Shown here one piece after another: positions 33,905 to 47,100 of a stretch of 64,000 nucleotides of DNA. The notes beneath the pieces were generated by a model. That model made no database searches, was not told where the DNA came from, and saw nothing but the letters and a program-made list of their open reading frames with translations. Source of the stretch: Anthoceros angustus (lineage: Eukaryota > Streptophyta > Anthocerotopsida > Anthocerotales > Anthocerotaceae); contig MU008158.1 in the NCBI GenBank assembly GCA_010909165.1, positions 831,478 to 895,477 on the forward strand, given 5' to 3'. The position numbers and the translations under genes are program-made. Numbering within the stretch: position 1 is the first letter of the stretch; every line of letters starts with the position of its first letter.

Positions 33905-36900
33905 TTACTGGCTATCTCCGCAAGAACAGAAGCCATCCTTAAACCGATGCACGCAATGGGCGTCTCTAATAATAATCTCTCGCTGTTCTACTCTGGAGAT
34001 GAGCTTGGTGCCGGTGTGGCAATGGCCACACATCCTGAGATTCTTGGTGACCACCAGAGTGGTGCCCGGAGGGGTGTTGAGGAGGCCGAAAGCTAGAGCC
34101 AGCTTCTCGGCATGTTTGCACAGGGAGTCTTCACTTTCCTGGTGAGGCCCGGGGCCGAGCACCGGGTTCGAGTCCCTGTATGCCTCGGTTTGTGTGTTGA
34201 GGCTGTTGAGCTTGGCCGAGGTGTCGTCCCTGCTTCTGCCCACTATGAATTCGTGTACCTGGCTGCCCACCTCGATCAAGGCCCTGGCGGGCTTCTTCTG
34301 GGCACCTGCGGACTGCATCATGGTTTCGACCTGGTCGACATCCGCCCACCTGCCGGCTTCTGCGTAGATGTCGGACATGAGGGCGTAGGCGGAGGCATGT
34401 TGGGGTGCCAAGTTAACTAGGCGGTGGAAGCAGCTCCTTGCTAGCTCGAGATGGTTGTGGGTCTTGGAGGCAGTGAGGAGAGATGTCCAGCCGATGGTGT
34501 CATGCTGTAGTGGCATTGTGTGGAGCATGGTTGCTGCTTCCTCCAGCCGGCCGGACCGACCCAGGAGGTCTACCAGGGAGTTGTAATGCTCGACCTGGGG
34601 CTGGATGCTGTACTGTCGGGACATCATGGTGAAGTAGTTCTGGCCCTCGGTCACCAGACCCGCATGGCTGCATGCCGCCAGCAGACATGTGAAGGTTGCA
34701 GCATCAGGTTGGACTCCTTGTTGTTGCATCCTGGCGAAGCACTGCATAGCCATGGTGCAGTTGTTGTGCTGGCCGTAGCCGCCAATGAGGGCGTTCCATG
34801 TCACCAGATCCTTCCTTGCTTGACTGTCGAATACACCCTGGGCGTCCTCCAGGCATCCGCATTTTGCATACATGTCCACCAGACTGCTGCCCACAAACGC
34901 GTCATTTTCAAGTCCTTTGTCCAGAATGTCAGCATGTATCTGTTGTCCTTCTTGAATGGCTCCCAGTTTGCCACAGACCTTTAGTACACACGAATATGTG
35001 ACGATGTCAGGCGTCAAGCTTTCTTGCTGCATTCTGAAATATGCCTTGAGGGCATCGTGGCCGAGCCCATGCTCCGCGTATCCGGCGATGAGGGTGTTCC
35101 AGGTTACTACATCTTTTGTTTGCAACCTGTCGAACAACAGACATGCATCTCCCATGCTTCCGCATTTGATGAACATGTCTATCAAGGCGTTCCCAACACA
35201 CACATCTGCTTCAAGTCCTCTTGCCAGAACCTCAGCATAGACCTTCCTGCCCTCCTCTAAGTTTCCTAAGCTACCACATGCTTTCAAAATGCTTACATAG
35301 GTGAAATTGTCTGGGACCGTGGCACTCAGAAACATGCTCCTGAAAAGTTCAAGTGCCTCTTGCCCCAGCTCATGCTGAGCGCACCCTGCAATCATGACAT
35401 TCCATGTGACCAAGTCCCTGGCCAGCAATCTGTCGAATACTCTGCGAGCATCCTCCAAGCTCCCGCATTTGGCGTACATATCCACCAACATGCTCCCAAC
35501 CAACACGTCCTCCTCAGCTCCTCTTTCCAGGATTTGGACATGAATCTGCCTGCCTTCGTGTATGTTTCCAATGATAGCACACGCTCTGAGGAGGCCCGCA
35601 TATGTGGCCTTGTTAGGCACAATTCCATCCCCTAGCATTCTCATGTACAGCTTGAGGGCTTCATCCGCAGGCCCCTGATGGGCATATCCTGCAATCATGG
35701 CAGTCCATGAAACCACATCTTTTGAAGGCAATTTGTCAAACACCAGTTGGGCATCTTCCATGCTTCCGCATTTTATGTACATATCTAATAGACTGTTTCC
35801 GAGTGAGCTATCAGCTTGAAGTCCCCTTTCAAGGATATGGGCGTGAATCTGCTTGCCTTTCTCCAAGTCCCCTACACTGCCGCATGCTTTCACAACAGCG
35901 ACAAGGGTTACATGATTGCCTGCCAACTTCCCATCCTGCTGCAGCAGGGTGTAAAGTTGAAGCGCTTCTTGCCCTCGTCCATGCTGAGCATATCCTGAAA
36001 TCATAGCACTCCAAGTCACCACATTCTTTTTTGGTAATCTTTCAAAAACTCTGCGGGCCTCCTCCAGACTACCACATTTGGCATACATGTCGACCAAGGT
36101 GCTTCCAATATAGATATCAGCTTCCAGTCCCCTTTTCAGGACCTCAGCGTGAATCTCCTTGCCCTCTTGTATAGCCCCTACATTGCCACATGCTTTGAGA
36201 ATGCTAACGAATGTGAAGTGGTTTGCTGCACACTTGCCATCCTGCCGCATCTTTACATAAAGATTGAGCGCTTCCTGACCACACCCATTTTGAGCATAAC
36301 CTGCAAACATAGCATTCCATGTCACAACATCTGTGCTCGGCAAACTGTTAAAGACATCCCTGGCCGTCTCCAGGCTCCCACATTTGGCATACATGTCTAC
36401 CAGGGCGCTCCCGACAAACACATTTGTGTCAAATCCATACTCCACCACATCCGCATGAACCAACTTGCCTGAGGCTAAATCTCCTGCACTGGCACATGAT
36501 TTCAGGACAGCAGCCAGCACAAAATCAGTCGGTCTGACGCTTGACTGTCGCATTCGCACATACAATTTGATAGCCTGCTCAGCCTTTCCATGGTCACAAT
36601 GTGCTGAAATGATCGAAGCCCATACAAAGGTGTCGGGTACAGCCAACTTGTTAAAAACCTGCTCTGCTTCCATCAAACTCCCCGTGGCAGCGTACATCCG
36701 AATTAAGTGGTTCCCCATAAAAGAGTCCAACGCAGACCCGACTTGCGCAGAGAGAGCATGGACACGCCTGCCCACCTCAAGGTCTCTAGTTGCAGTGCAC
36801 CCTTTCAGGAGCATGTACAACATGCCACTGGGGATGGAAAATCCTCTCCGGTGCATCAGGTTCACAGCCTCCAGCGCACTTTCTAGCGCTCCCTCCTTTC

Positions 36901-36940
36901 TGAAGTCTGTAGGCTCCAATAGATCTTCAACAGCCACCAT
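33905..36940 (-). CDS. DYW-class pentatricopeptide repeat protein, probable organelle RNA editing factor
   Basis: Single long coding exon, 1,011 aa from ATG 36940 (the frame is open to 36991, but TTGCAG just before this ATG looks like the acceptor of a 5'-leader intron). About nine PPR triplets of the type VTWNAMIAGYAQ...VDMYAKCGSLEDARRVF run through most of the protein, then E-type motifs (VEHYNSLVDLLGRSG, GWTSLLTASKTHNH, YAEAGRWADV). The terminal DYW-like deaminase keeps HAE and CGHC, the zinc and catalytic HxE...CxxC pattern, and the CSC cluster. Two oddities: the protein ends GDSQ instead of GDYW, and the segment before HAE is short. DYW proteins usually perform C-to-U editing in plastids or mitochondria; this is inferred. 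It is divergent with GCN1, 1.2 kb away. Confidence 0.92.
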   Translation of the reverse strand: MVAVEDLLEPTDFRKEGALESALEAVNLMHRRGFSIPSGMLYMLLKGCTATRDLEVGRRVHALSAQVGSALDSFMGNHLIRMYAATGSLMEAEQVFNKLAVPDTFVWASIISAHCDHGKAEQAIKLYVRMRQSSVRPTDFVLAAVLKSCASAGDLASGKLVHADVVEYGFDTNVFVGSALVDMYAKCGSLETARDVFNSLPSTDVVTWNAMFAGYAQNGCGQEALNLYVKMRQDGKCAANHFTFVSILKACGNVGAIQEGKEIHAEVLKRGLEADIYIGSTLVDMYAKCGSLEEARRVFERLPKKNVVTWSAMISGYAQHGRGQEALQLYTLLQQDGKLAGNHVTLVAVVKACGSVGDLEKGKQIHAHILERGLQADSSLGNSLLDMYIKCGSMEDAQLVFDKLPSKDVVSWTAMIAGYAHQGPADEALKLYMRMLGDGIVPNKATYAGLLRACAIIGNIHEGRQIHVQILERGAEEDVLVGSMLVDMYAKCGSLEDARRVFDRLLARDLVTWNVMIAGCAQHELGQEALELFRSMFLSATVPDNFTYVSILKACGSLGNLEEGRKVYAEVLARGLEADVCVGNALIDMFIKCGSMGDACLLFDRLQTKDVVTWNTLIAGYAEHGLGHDALKAYFRMQQESLTPDIVTYSCVLKVCGKLGAIQEGQQIHADILDKGLENDAFVGSSLVDMYAKCGCLEDAQGVFDSQARKDLVTWNALIGGYGQHNNCTMAMQCFARMQQQGVQPDAATFTCLLAACSHAGLVTEGQNYFTMMSRQYSIQPQVEHYNSLVDLLGRSGRLEEAATMLHTMPLQHDTIGWTSLLTASKTHNHLELARSCFHRLVNLAPQHASAYALMSDIYAEAGRWADVDQVETMMQSAGAQKKPARALIEVGSQVHEFIVGRSRDDTSAKLNSLNTQTEAYRDSNPVLGPGPHQESEDSLCKHAEKLALAFGLLNTPPGTTLVVTKNLRMCGHCHTGTKLISRVEQREIIIRDAHCVHRFKDGFCSCGDSQ

Positions 36941-38149
36941 CCTGCAAGATCGATCAATACTGTATCTTATAAACACAGCTCCTGATCCCAAATAGCTTTC
37001 AACATTCCACTACACGCCAAATACCTGACAGCGTTCCCTTGGTCACATCCATAATCAACAGCTGCTTCAGCAACTAATCCGTTCCTTGAAGGAACAGCAG
37101 AAGCTCCCCCTGAGCTTGAATTTCTCCCAAAGCTCGATCGAGACCCAAGCCAGAAACCCCCCCTTGTCGTGCTGTGCATGAAGGCCGGATACATGCAGTT
37201 TCTCTGTGGTGATCACCGATAGTCAACTGGAAACTGTGGGCAAAGCAACGCTGCCCAGGTCTCAATGACCATCTCGAGCCTTGCACAGCCCAAACAGATG
37301 GCAGTCACATTGGAATCACAGCAGATTTTACCTTCAAGAACCCCCAGTTCCACGACTGAGAACGAGCGGCCATAATCGTTCCCCCCATCGCATCCCGGCC
37401 AATTTCATCACCTGCAAACCAGCTAAAACATCAACACCCACCCACTCACCTGCTGCCAATCCAATCCAATCCGCTTAAGCCATCACAGGTACCCTGCGCA
37501 TGACAACAGCTCACCATTTCCACTTGTGTGGCGCTCAGCTGAGCCCCGTAGGATCGACAAGCGCCTATACCATTCTTTCAATGGTACAAGAGGGCTGAAT
37601 CTGCTCTGATTCAGCCATGCCAGCACCATTCTTCCCCCAGAACGACCACTTCTCTTCATCGCCCAGCGGGGTGTAAGAAGTGCAGAGGTACGCCTGGCAG
37701 GCTACTGGGAAGCTGGTCCTAGCAGCCTGAAGTAGGCAGAACAGTTGTCGTTTGTATTTCTTCGTGTGGAAGAAGTCGTCCAGATACGACATATCTTATT
37801 CTCAGGTTGGATACATATATCTTTTTCGCTAAAGCTTGTTGGGTAGTGGCAAGTGATAGAACTGCAGCAATGGGTCAGTGAGCAAGACGAATTCTTGGTA
37901 GATCTTAGGGTTGTCTAGGGATAGGTGTATGAAACGGGAAGGCGAAGGCTTGCGAGTCGACTCTGAATGAGGACAGGGTAGGTTGGATGGACGACAGGGG
38001 AATTGAATCTAAGCGTAGAACAGGGAAGGGCTCGTGCAAGGCATGGGGGCGTTGGAGAGAATGAGAATGTAAGCTCTGGTGACCAATCTTGGATCTGGGG
38101 ATGTGAATTTGGCAGCTGTGTCCGTTGCTGCTGCAGGGGCCGTGGCGGA
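36941..38149. other. Divergent promoter region between the PPR gene and GCN1
   Basis: The PPR gene (minus) and GCN1 (plus) start at opposite edges, so this 1.2-kb interval must hold both promoters and the PPR leader intron. A 75-codon minus-strand ORF (37565-37792) starts MSYLDDFFHTKKYKRQ. I do not recognise it; it could be an upstream ORF or chance. The GCN1 frame is open upstream to 38003. Confidence 0.5.
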
Positions 38150-41100
38150 ATGGCGGTCTCAAACGGCGAGACGGGTGAAGGTGTAGAGGAACGCATCAGG
38201 AGCATTCTGCGGGATCTGCATCTTCCGGAGACCAGGGCAGCTCATGTGGCAGTGGATGGAGAGATCGCGGAGAGTCTGAAGTTCGATCAGGCATTCTTCA
38301 AAGCATTTGCAGGTGCCTTAGTTCTGGCGGCTGAGAAAGCCTACCGCACAGGGGCAGGATCTGCGTGTTACAAGCTGTTAAGATGGTCATGTATTCTGAT
38401 CAGAGAGAACGCCGATATTGTGTCTTCAAAATCTGCGTTCTCCAGGTTAGTTTCTGTACAGGGGTCTTTACTCCATGCACTTGCAGGAGCTTCTCCTCGA
38501 CTGCAGAATGCCAGCACTCGCACTATATTGCAGTTGTTCTCCCAGAAACCCAATCTTGCCGAGCGTTATGTGGCTGAGCTGCAGGGGAATGCTGCCGATC
38601 CTGGCAGCAGCACTGGACTCGCTAGAGTTCTCATTCAGCTTGCAACAAGGGATGCAGAGTTTCTTGCGAAGCATAGGGCAACTTTCCTTGGACTGTACAT
38701 CACTCTGGTATGGTCGTCGAAGGAGAGGCCGTCCAGGAGGTTGATCGAAGCATTCCGGCCTCTTCTGAGCATCTTAAATCATAGTGAATTTGGAAACGTG
38801 GTGCAGCCTGCAGTTGTCAAAATGCTTCGCAGGAACCCTGAAACGGTGATGGACGCTGCCTGTACTCTCTTCAGCTCAGTAAGTTTGGACATGAGTAACT
38901 ATGCTGTGGATGTCTACACAGCTGTTCTTCCACAGGCTCGGCATAGTGATGAAGCCAGGCGGAAAGATAGTGCTACTGTGGTAGGCAACTTGGCTCTGCA
39001 GACGAGTGACCAAAAGGTTGTACTGACCTTGTATCAGACTGCCAAGTCAGTGCTGAGCGGTTCGGAAGGGAAGCTAACATTTCCGTACCAGAGGGTGGGT
39101 ATGATTGGAGCAATTTTGGCGCTATCAAGGACTGAAGGGGGCGAGCAAGTTTCTTCTCTTGCTGCTACAATTGGTAGAGATCTGATGCTACTGTATAAGG
39201 ATGAAGGAAATGAAGAAGTCAGGCTCGGGATATTGTCCTCCTTGGGTGTGTGGCTTCCTCGAGCCAAGAATGGTTTGCCTCAAGATTCTGTCAAGTTCTT
39301 CACCGCTGGTCTGAAGGAGAAGGACAACTTGAGGAGGGGGCATCTTCGTTGTTTAAGGCTTGTTTGTAGCGATCCTTACTTTGCCACTCAATTACAGATG
39401 CTGATTGATCCTATGTTGCAGCTGGTGAAAAGCGGCATAGCAAAGCCTGCTCAAAGGGTGGATGGTATTTATGCCTTTCTTTTATCAGTCTTGATTGCAA
39501 CAGTGGACAGCAAAGCCAACGATCTACTTAGCAAGGAGAAACTTTGGCCTATGGTCTTTCAAAAGGACTCTGCACTGTTCTCAACATCATTTGTTCCTAA
39601 GATGGCTGTTGAAGATTGCATCGCTCTTTTGCAACTTGTAGAGGTTTCTGTTTTGCAGTTTCCTCACCGTGTGACAGACAACTCCTCTGCAGCTTCAGAT
39701 GTGTTCAAGCTGGTTGTCACCCTTCTTTGGCATCCTGATTTCAGTGTTCGAGAAAGGGCGTCTCAGGTTGTGTCTCAGTTGCATAAAAACAATCTTCAGT
39801 GGTCAAGGATGCTTCTCGACTCCTTCTGTGAAGCTGTTGTTGCGGTAGAGGAGCGACTGTCCTCTCAGAAGCTTGGTGACATTGCAGAAACTGCTACCGA
39901 GTCAACTGCATTGGCACCGTTTGAGACCCTGCTTGGGAAGGCTCTGGTTGCAGTTGCCTCCCCAAATTTTGAGGGGAATTCGGACGCATGTGTACAAATT
40001 CTTCTGGTTTCTCACAATCCTTGTGTTGTGAGAGGTCGCAGAAAGGACGTTGTGTGGAAAGTCCTTGTGAGGTCATGGCGGAAGCGTGGGGCGAACCTTG
40101 TCTCAGCTTTGGAAGCAGGTCCTGTACTTTTGTGTAAGTACCTGTTTGGGCGTAGTGGGTTAAGCAGCAGTCGACCATCGGAAGCGCAGGCAGCTGTGTC
40201 AGCCCTGGCAACTGCGATGCAGACCTTGCCTCAACTTCTGTTCTCTCATTTCTTTCTTGAAATTCAACTGCTAGGGCGTCAGGCATTTGATTCTCTAACT
40301 GAGAAGGATACAAAGGATGAATCCTCTGTGATTGAAGGTTCAATGGCTATACCTGTTCAACAGGCAAAAAGACAAGTTGGAGGTCCTGGAAAGAAGGACT
40401 CCAAAAGGCCAGGAAAGGGACCCAGTGATGCTGAGAAGGCAAAGTCATCTAAGGAGCTGGCAAGAGAATTGCAGCTGAAGGAAGAAGCTGCAGCACAGCT
40501 GAAGGTACGGGCGGTAAAGGAAAGGGTCTCTTGGCTTTTGGAAGCATTGGGTGCTGTGGCTGCAGCCAATCCCACCTTTGTGCATAATCAGCTTCCTGTG
40601 CTGATTGAGTACGTTGTACCTCTATTGAGTTCTCCAATAGTGGGAAGCAAGGCCTTTGAGGTTATGGTGAAGCTGGCAGGATGTGTGCCGCCTTCATTGA
40701 GGCATTTTGCTCCAGATATTGCTGTGGCGCTGTCACTTGTGGCAGGTTCGCCTTCCACAATCTCAGATGAATTCTCAGTTTCCTTGGAACAGCAGGAGAT
40801 AAAACCGGGATTGGTTAGAAGACTGCTTCTGGGAATGGCAAATGCTTGCAAGGATGGGCCACTGCCAGCTCCAACGTTTTCTCTGTTCTTTCCCATTATA
40901 GAGAAGGTGCTTTCTATGCCCACCAAAAGTAGTGTGCATGACCAGCTTTTGTACATCTTCAACTTACATTCTTTCACTGATATGTCACTGCCCCATCTGA
41001 AGATGATTTTGGTGCTGTATAAAGTGTTGGAATGTGTACCTTCATATCAACAGCAGATTGTAGGCTTGTTGAACAAGCTTTGTACTGGACTTGACAGCTC

Positions 41101-44100
41101 AGACCTGGCAGAGGCTCTGTCAGGGCTGTTCTCTGAACATGTTCCTGTGCGTGCCGCGTGCTTGAATGCTGTCAAGTATGTGCCTTGCCTTGCCAGGAGG
41201 GAAACTCCTCCCGATAGTACTGTGGCTGCCCGCATTTGGATGGCCATGTATGATCCAGACTGGAAGTGTGCTGAGCTAGCAGAGGAGATCTGGGACCTGT
41301 ACTCTCATGAACTTGGAAGAGACTATGCCTTGCCTCTTCTCAAGTCGCTTGGCCATCCAAACCTGAATGTGCGGCTTGCAGTTGCTGGAGGTCTGGCTGC
41401 AGCTATGGACGAATATACAACAACTGTGCCTGAAACGCTGTCCTCCCTGTTCTCATTGTATGTAAGGGATCTTCCTATTGGGTCTGGGAAGGAGGATCCC
41501 ACCTGGCATTCAAGAGATGGAGTGGCTTTGGGGCTGCATGCTGCAGCAGACATCCTTACTGATCGTGACCTTCCTGTTGTTGCCACGTTCCTGATCTCGA
41601 GGGCACTTGCGGATAGAAACCCAGAGGTGCGCATAAGGATGCTGAATGCTGGGGTTGCAATCGTAGACAAGCATGGGAAGGAGAATGTTGGTCTGCTCTT
41701 CCCAATTTTTGAGAACTATCTTGACACCAAGGCTGCCGACGAAGATCAGCATGATCTGGTGCGTGAAGCAGTTGTGATTTTCATGGGTGCCCTTGCAAGC
41801 CACCTTTTACTGGATGACTCCAAAGTTTCAGCGTTTTTGGATAAGTTGTTGGAGGTTCTGAATACTCCCTCTGAGGCAGTTCAACGAGCAGTTGCCAAGT
41901 GTCTTCCTCCTTTGGTCCCATCGCAACAAGACAAGGCACACATTCTTGTGACAAAGCTTCTGAGTCAATTGCTCCAGAGTGATAAGTACGCTGAACGTCG
42001 AGGGGCAGCATTTGGCTTAGCAGGAGTGGTCCAAGGTCTTGGGTTGTCAAGCCTTAAAAAGTATGGCATCATGGATGCCCTGAAAGTTGGAGCCCAAGAC
42101 AAGAATGCCCATGCCCGTGAGGGAGCCTTGCTTGGTTTAGAGTGTCTCTGTGAATTTCTTGGCCGGTTGTTTGAACCATACTTGATTCACATTCTGCCCC
42201 TTCTTCTGGTGTGCTTTTCCGATCAGGTCTTGGCTGTTCGAAGTGCTGCAAACGCTGTAGCTCGTGCTATGATGGCTCAGTTGACTGGTCAAGGGGTGAA
42301 ATTGGTCCTTCCAGGTTTGCTCAAAGGTCTGGAGGATAAAGCTTGGCGTACAAAGGAAGGGAGCGTACAGTTGTTAGGAGCCATGGCATTCTGCGCTCCA
42401 CATCAGTTGTCACATTGCCTTCCGACAATTGTTCCAAAGCTCAGTGAAGTCTTGACGGATACACATCCCAAGGTGCAGTCAGCTGCACAAACTGCTCTGC
42501 AGCAAGTTGGCAGTGTGATAAAGAACCCTGAAATTGCCGCTCTTGTACCCACACTTTTGACAGGAATTGCAGATCCGAATGAGCACACCAGGTCTTCCCT
42601 TGATGTGGTTTTACAGACCACATTTGTCAACTCGGTGGATGCTGCATCTTTGGCTCTGCTTGTCCCCGTTGTCCACAGAGGATTGAGAGAGAGAGGTTCT
42701 GACACAAAGAGAGGGCTGCACAGATAGTCGGCAACATGAGTAGTTTGGTGACGGATCATGAGGATATGCTTCCTTACCTTAGCCTGTTGATACCTGAAGT
42801 GAAGAAGGTTCTGGTTGACCCAATCCCAGAAGTCCGGACTGTTGCAGCTCAAGCCCTTGGTGCATTGATCAAGGGAATGGGGAAGAGAACTTCAAGGACC
42901 TGGTACCCTGGTTGCTGGAATCTCTTAAGTCGGAGACAAGCGGTGTGGAAAGATCAGGTGCGGCCCAAGGTCTCAGTGAAGTTCTGGAAGCACTTGGCAC
43001 AAAGTATTTTGAATCACTATTACCCGACATCCTGCACAACTGTTCTCATCAGCGTGCTGCTGTCCGAGACGGACACCTCACTCTGTTTAAGTACCTTCCA
43101 AGTGCTTTGGGTTCTAACTTTCAAAAGTATCTAGCAGAGGTGTTGCCTGCAATATTGAATGGTTTGGCTGATGAGAATGAAGCTGTAAGGATGCTGAATG
43201 CTGGGGTTGCAATCGTAGACAAGCATGGGAAGGAGAATGTTGGTCTGCTCTTCCCAATTTTTGAGAACTATCTTGACACCAAGGCTGCCGACGAAGATCA
43301 GCATGATCTGGTGCGTGAAGCAGTTGTGATTTTCATGGGTGCCCTTGCAAGCCACCTTTTACTGGATGACTCCAAAGTTTCAGCGTTTTTGGATAAGTTG
43401 TTGGAGGTTCTGAATACTCCCTCTGAGGCAGTTCAACGAGCAGTTGCCAAGTGTCTTCCTCCTTTGGTCCCATCGCAACAAGACAAGGCACACATTCTTG
43501 TGACAAAGCTTCTGAGTCAATTGCTCCAGAGTGATAAGTACGCTGAACGTCGAGGGGCAGCATTTGGCTTAGCAGGAGTGGTCCAAGGTCTTGGGTTGTC
43601 AAGCCTTAAAAGTATGGCATCATGGATGCCCTGAAAGTTGGAGCCCAAGACAAGAATGCCCATGCCCGTGAGGGAGCCTTGCTTGGTTTAGAGTGTCTCT
43701 GTGAATTTCTTGGCGGTTGTTTGAACCATACTTGATTCACATTCTGCCCTTCTTCTGGTGTGCTTTTCCGATCAGGTCTTGGCTGTTCGAGTGCTGCAAA
43801 CGCTGTAGCTCGTGCTATGATGGCTCAGTTGACTGGTCAAGGGTGAAATTGGTCCTTCCAGGTTTGCTCAAAGGTCTGGAGGATAAAGCTTGGCGTACAA
43901 AGGAAGGGCGTACAGTTGTTAGGAGCCATGGCATTCTGCGCTCCACATCAGTTGTCACATTGCCTTCCGACAATTGTTCCAAAGCTCAGTGAAGTCTTGA
44001 CGGATACACATCCCAAGGTGCAGTCAGCTGCACAAACTGCTCTGCAGCAAGTTGGCAGTGTGATAAAGAACCCTGAAATTGCCGCTCTTGTACCCACACT

Positions 44101-47100
44101 TTTGACAGGAATTGCAGATCCGAATGAGCACACCAGGTCTTCCCTTGATGTGGTTTTACAGACCACATTTGTCAACTCGGTGGATGCTGCATCTTTGGCT
44201 CTGCTTGTCCCCGTTGTCCACAGAGGATTGAGAGAGAGAGGTTCTGACACAAAGAAGAGGGCTGCACAGATAGTCGGCAACATGAGTAGTTTGGTGACGG
44301 ATCATGAGGATATGCTTCCTTACCTTAGCCTGTTGATACCTGAAGTGAAGAAGGTTCTGGTTGACCCAATCCCAGAAGTCCGGACTGTTGCAGCTCAAGC
44401 CCTTGGTGCATTGATCAAGGGAATGGGGGAAGAGAACTTCAAGGACCTGGTACCCTGGTTGCTGGAATCTCTTAAGTCGGAGACAAGCGGTGTGGAAAGA
44501 TCAGGTGCGGCCCAAGGTCTCAGTGAAGTTCTGGAAGCACTTGGCACAAAGTATTTTGAATCACTATTACCCGACATCCTGCACAACTGTTCTCATCAGC
44601 GTGCTGCTGTCCGAGACGGACACCTCACTCTGTTTAAGTACCTTCCAAGTGCTTTGGGTTCTAACTTTCAAAAGTATCTAGCAGAGGTGTTGCCTGCAAT
44701 ATTGAATGGTTTGGCTGATGAGAATGAAGCTGTAAGGGATGCTGCTCTGAGCGCTGGGCACATCTTTGTTGAGCACTATGCAACAACATCTTTACCTCTG
44801 TTGTTACCAGCCATAGAAGATGGGATATTCAATGAAAACTGGAGAATTCGGCAGAGCTCAGTAGAGCTACTGGGAGATCTGCTGTTCAAGGTTGCTGGAA
44901 CTTCCGGCAAAGTAGTAATAGATGGTGGAAGTGACGATGAGGGTGCAAGCACTGAAGCGCATGGGCGTGCAATCGTGGATGTTCTCGGCAAAGAACGGAG
45001 GAATGAAGTTTTGGCAGCAGTGTACATGGTCCGCTCTGATGTCAGCCTCTCTGTACGACAAGCAGCTTTGCATGTCTGGAAGACTGTGGTCTCCAACACG
45101 CCAAAGACTCTTAGAGAAATCATGCCGGTACTTATGAACACTCTGATCTCAGCGCTTGCTTCAACATCCACAGAGCATCGTCAAGTGGGTGCTCGGTCCT
45201 TAGGTGAGCTCGTCAGGAAAATGGGAGAGAGGGTCCTCCCGTCTATCATTCCCATACTTGCTCGGAGGCTTGTTGATGAAAATGCAAGCACAAGGCAGGG
45301 TGTTTGCTTTGGACTGAGTGAAGTCCTGGCTAGTGCGGGGAAGCACCAGCTTGTATCGTACATGGGAGATTTGATCCCTACCATTCAGACTGCCTTATGT
45401 GATAGCTCTCCGGAAGTTCGTGTAGCTGCAGGCATAGCTTTCAGTACTCTGTTCAAAAGTGCAGGGATGCAGGCAGTTGACGAGATTGTTGCTGCTCTCC
45501 TCCGGAACTTGGAAGACGAGGACAAGTCGGATGTGGCACTGAATGGTCTCAAGCAGATTCTTAGTGTGAGGGCAGCTGCAGTTTTGCCTCATATTCTGCC
45601 AAAGTTGGTTCAAACTCCTTTGACGCCTTTCAATGCAAATGCCCTTGGGGCGTTAGCAGAGGTCGCAGGCCCTGGACTTAACGGATACCTGTCCACCATA
45701 TTGCCTCCGCTTATATGTGCCATGGGTGATGAAGATCAAGAGATAGCCTCCCTGACAAAGAAGGCAGCTGAGACGATGGTTTTGGCTGTAGATGTTGAAG
45801 GTGTGGACTCACTTATTGGGGAGCTGAGTAAAGGCCTCGGTGACACACAGAGTGTTGTCAGGAGAGGTTCCGCGTACTTGACAGGTTTCCTGTTCAAAAA
45901 CACAAGTGTTGACCTGAAGAAGGAGGTGCCAAGTCTGTTGACGACACTTATTGTTATGCTGACAGACCCTGACAGTAACACTGTTCAGGCTGCATTGGAG
46001 GCTCTAGCAAGTGTAACGGGTTCAATTCCAAAAGAGAATCTTCAGTCACATATCAAAGTTGTGCGCGATGCACTCTCCACTGCAAGAGACAAGGAAAGGC
46101 GGAAAAGGAAAGGGGATCGGATTCTCATTCCTGGGCTGTGCTTGCCTAAATCCCTGCAGACATTGTTGCCCATATTTCTTCAGGGACTTATGGGTGGTTC
46201 TGCTGAGGTCAGGGAGCAAGCAGCGGATGGTCTTGGGGAGCTGATTGATGTCACTAACGAAGTCACTCTGAAGCCTGTCATTGTCTCCATAACCGGGCCT
46301 CTTATTCGAATTGTTGGAGATAGATTTCCATGGCAAGTGAAAAGTGCCATACTAGCAACTCTTGGGATAGTCATCACAAAGGGAGGAATTGCCTTGAAAC
46401 CATTTCTCCCTCAGCTGCAAACAACGTTTATTAAGTGTCTGCAAGACAACTCAAAACCTGTGAGGTCCAGGGCAGCATGGGCTCTTGGTCAGCTGAGTGC
46501 GCTGAGTGTTAGGGTGGATCCAATGGTTGATGATCTTCTCACTCGCCTGCAGGCGTCTGAGAATGGGTTGAATGCAGTGCTGATTGCACTTATGGGGGTG
46601 ATAAAGAATGCTGGCAAGAATGTGAGCGTAAACGTGATCTCCAATGCTGTGGTAGCTTTGCAAGGTCTTCTCAATGCAGAAGAAGGTGACATCAGAGCGC
46701 TGGCAGCAAGGACGTTTGGAATAGTATCAAAGTATGTTGATGATGGAAACTTCAATAGGGTACTACAGAGTCTGGTGGCATCCCCATCTCAGCCATGGCT
46801 CTTGCGACATGGTGCAACTATTGCATTGGCATCCGTGCTAAGGCACTCCTCGTCTCGGATCTGCGTGTCCAGTGCTCAGCTGTCAGTTGCAACCTCAGTC
46901 ATCTGGGCAAGAGCCAGGGATGACAAGTCTCCTGTGCGCGAATATGCTGCCAGGGCCATTGGGTTTTTGCTGAGCTTTCAGCTGAAAGAGAGCACATCTG
47001 GTTCTGACTCCCTGCCTGACCTGGTACCCACGCTGGTGGACCTTTTGAACGATGACACTAGCGAGGTGCGGAGAAGGGCCCTCAGTAGCCTCAAGTTGAT

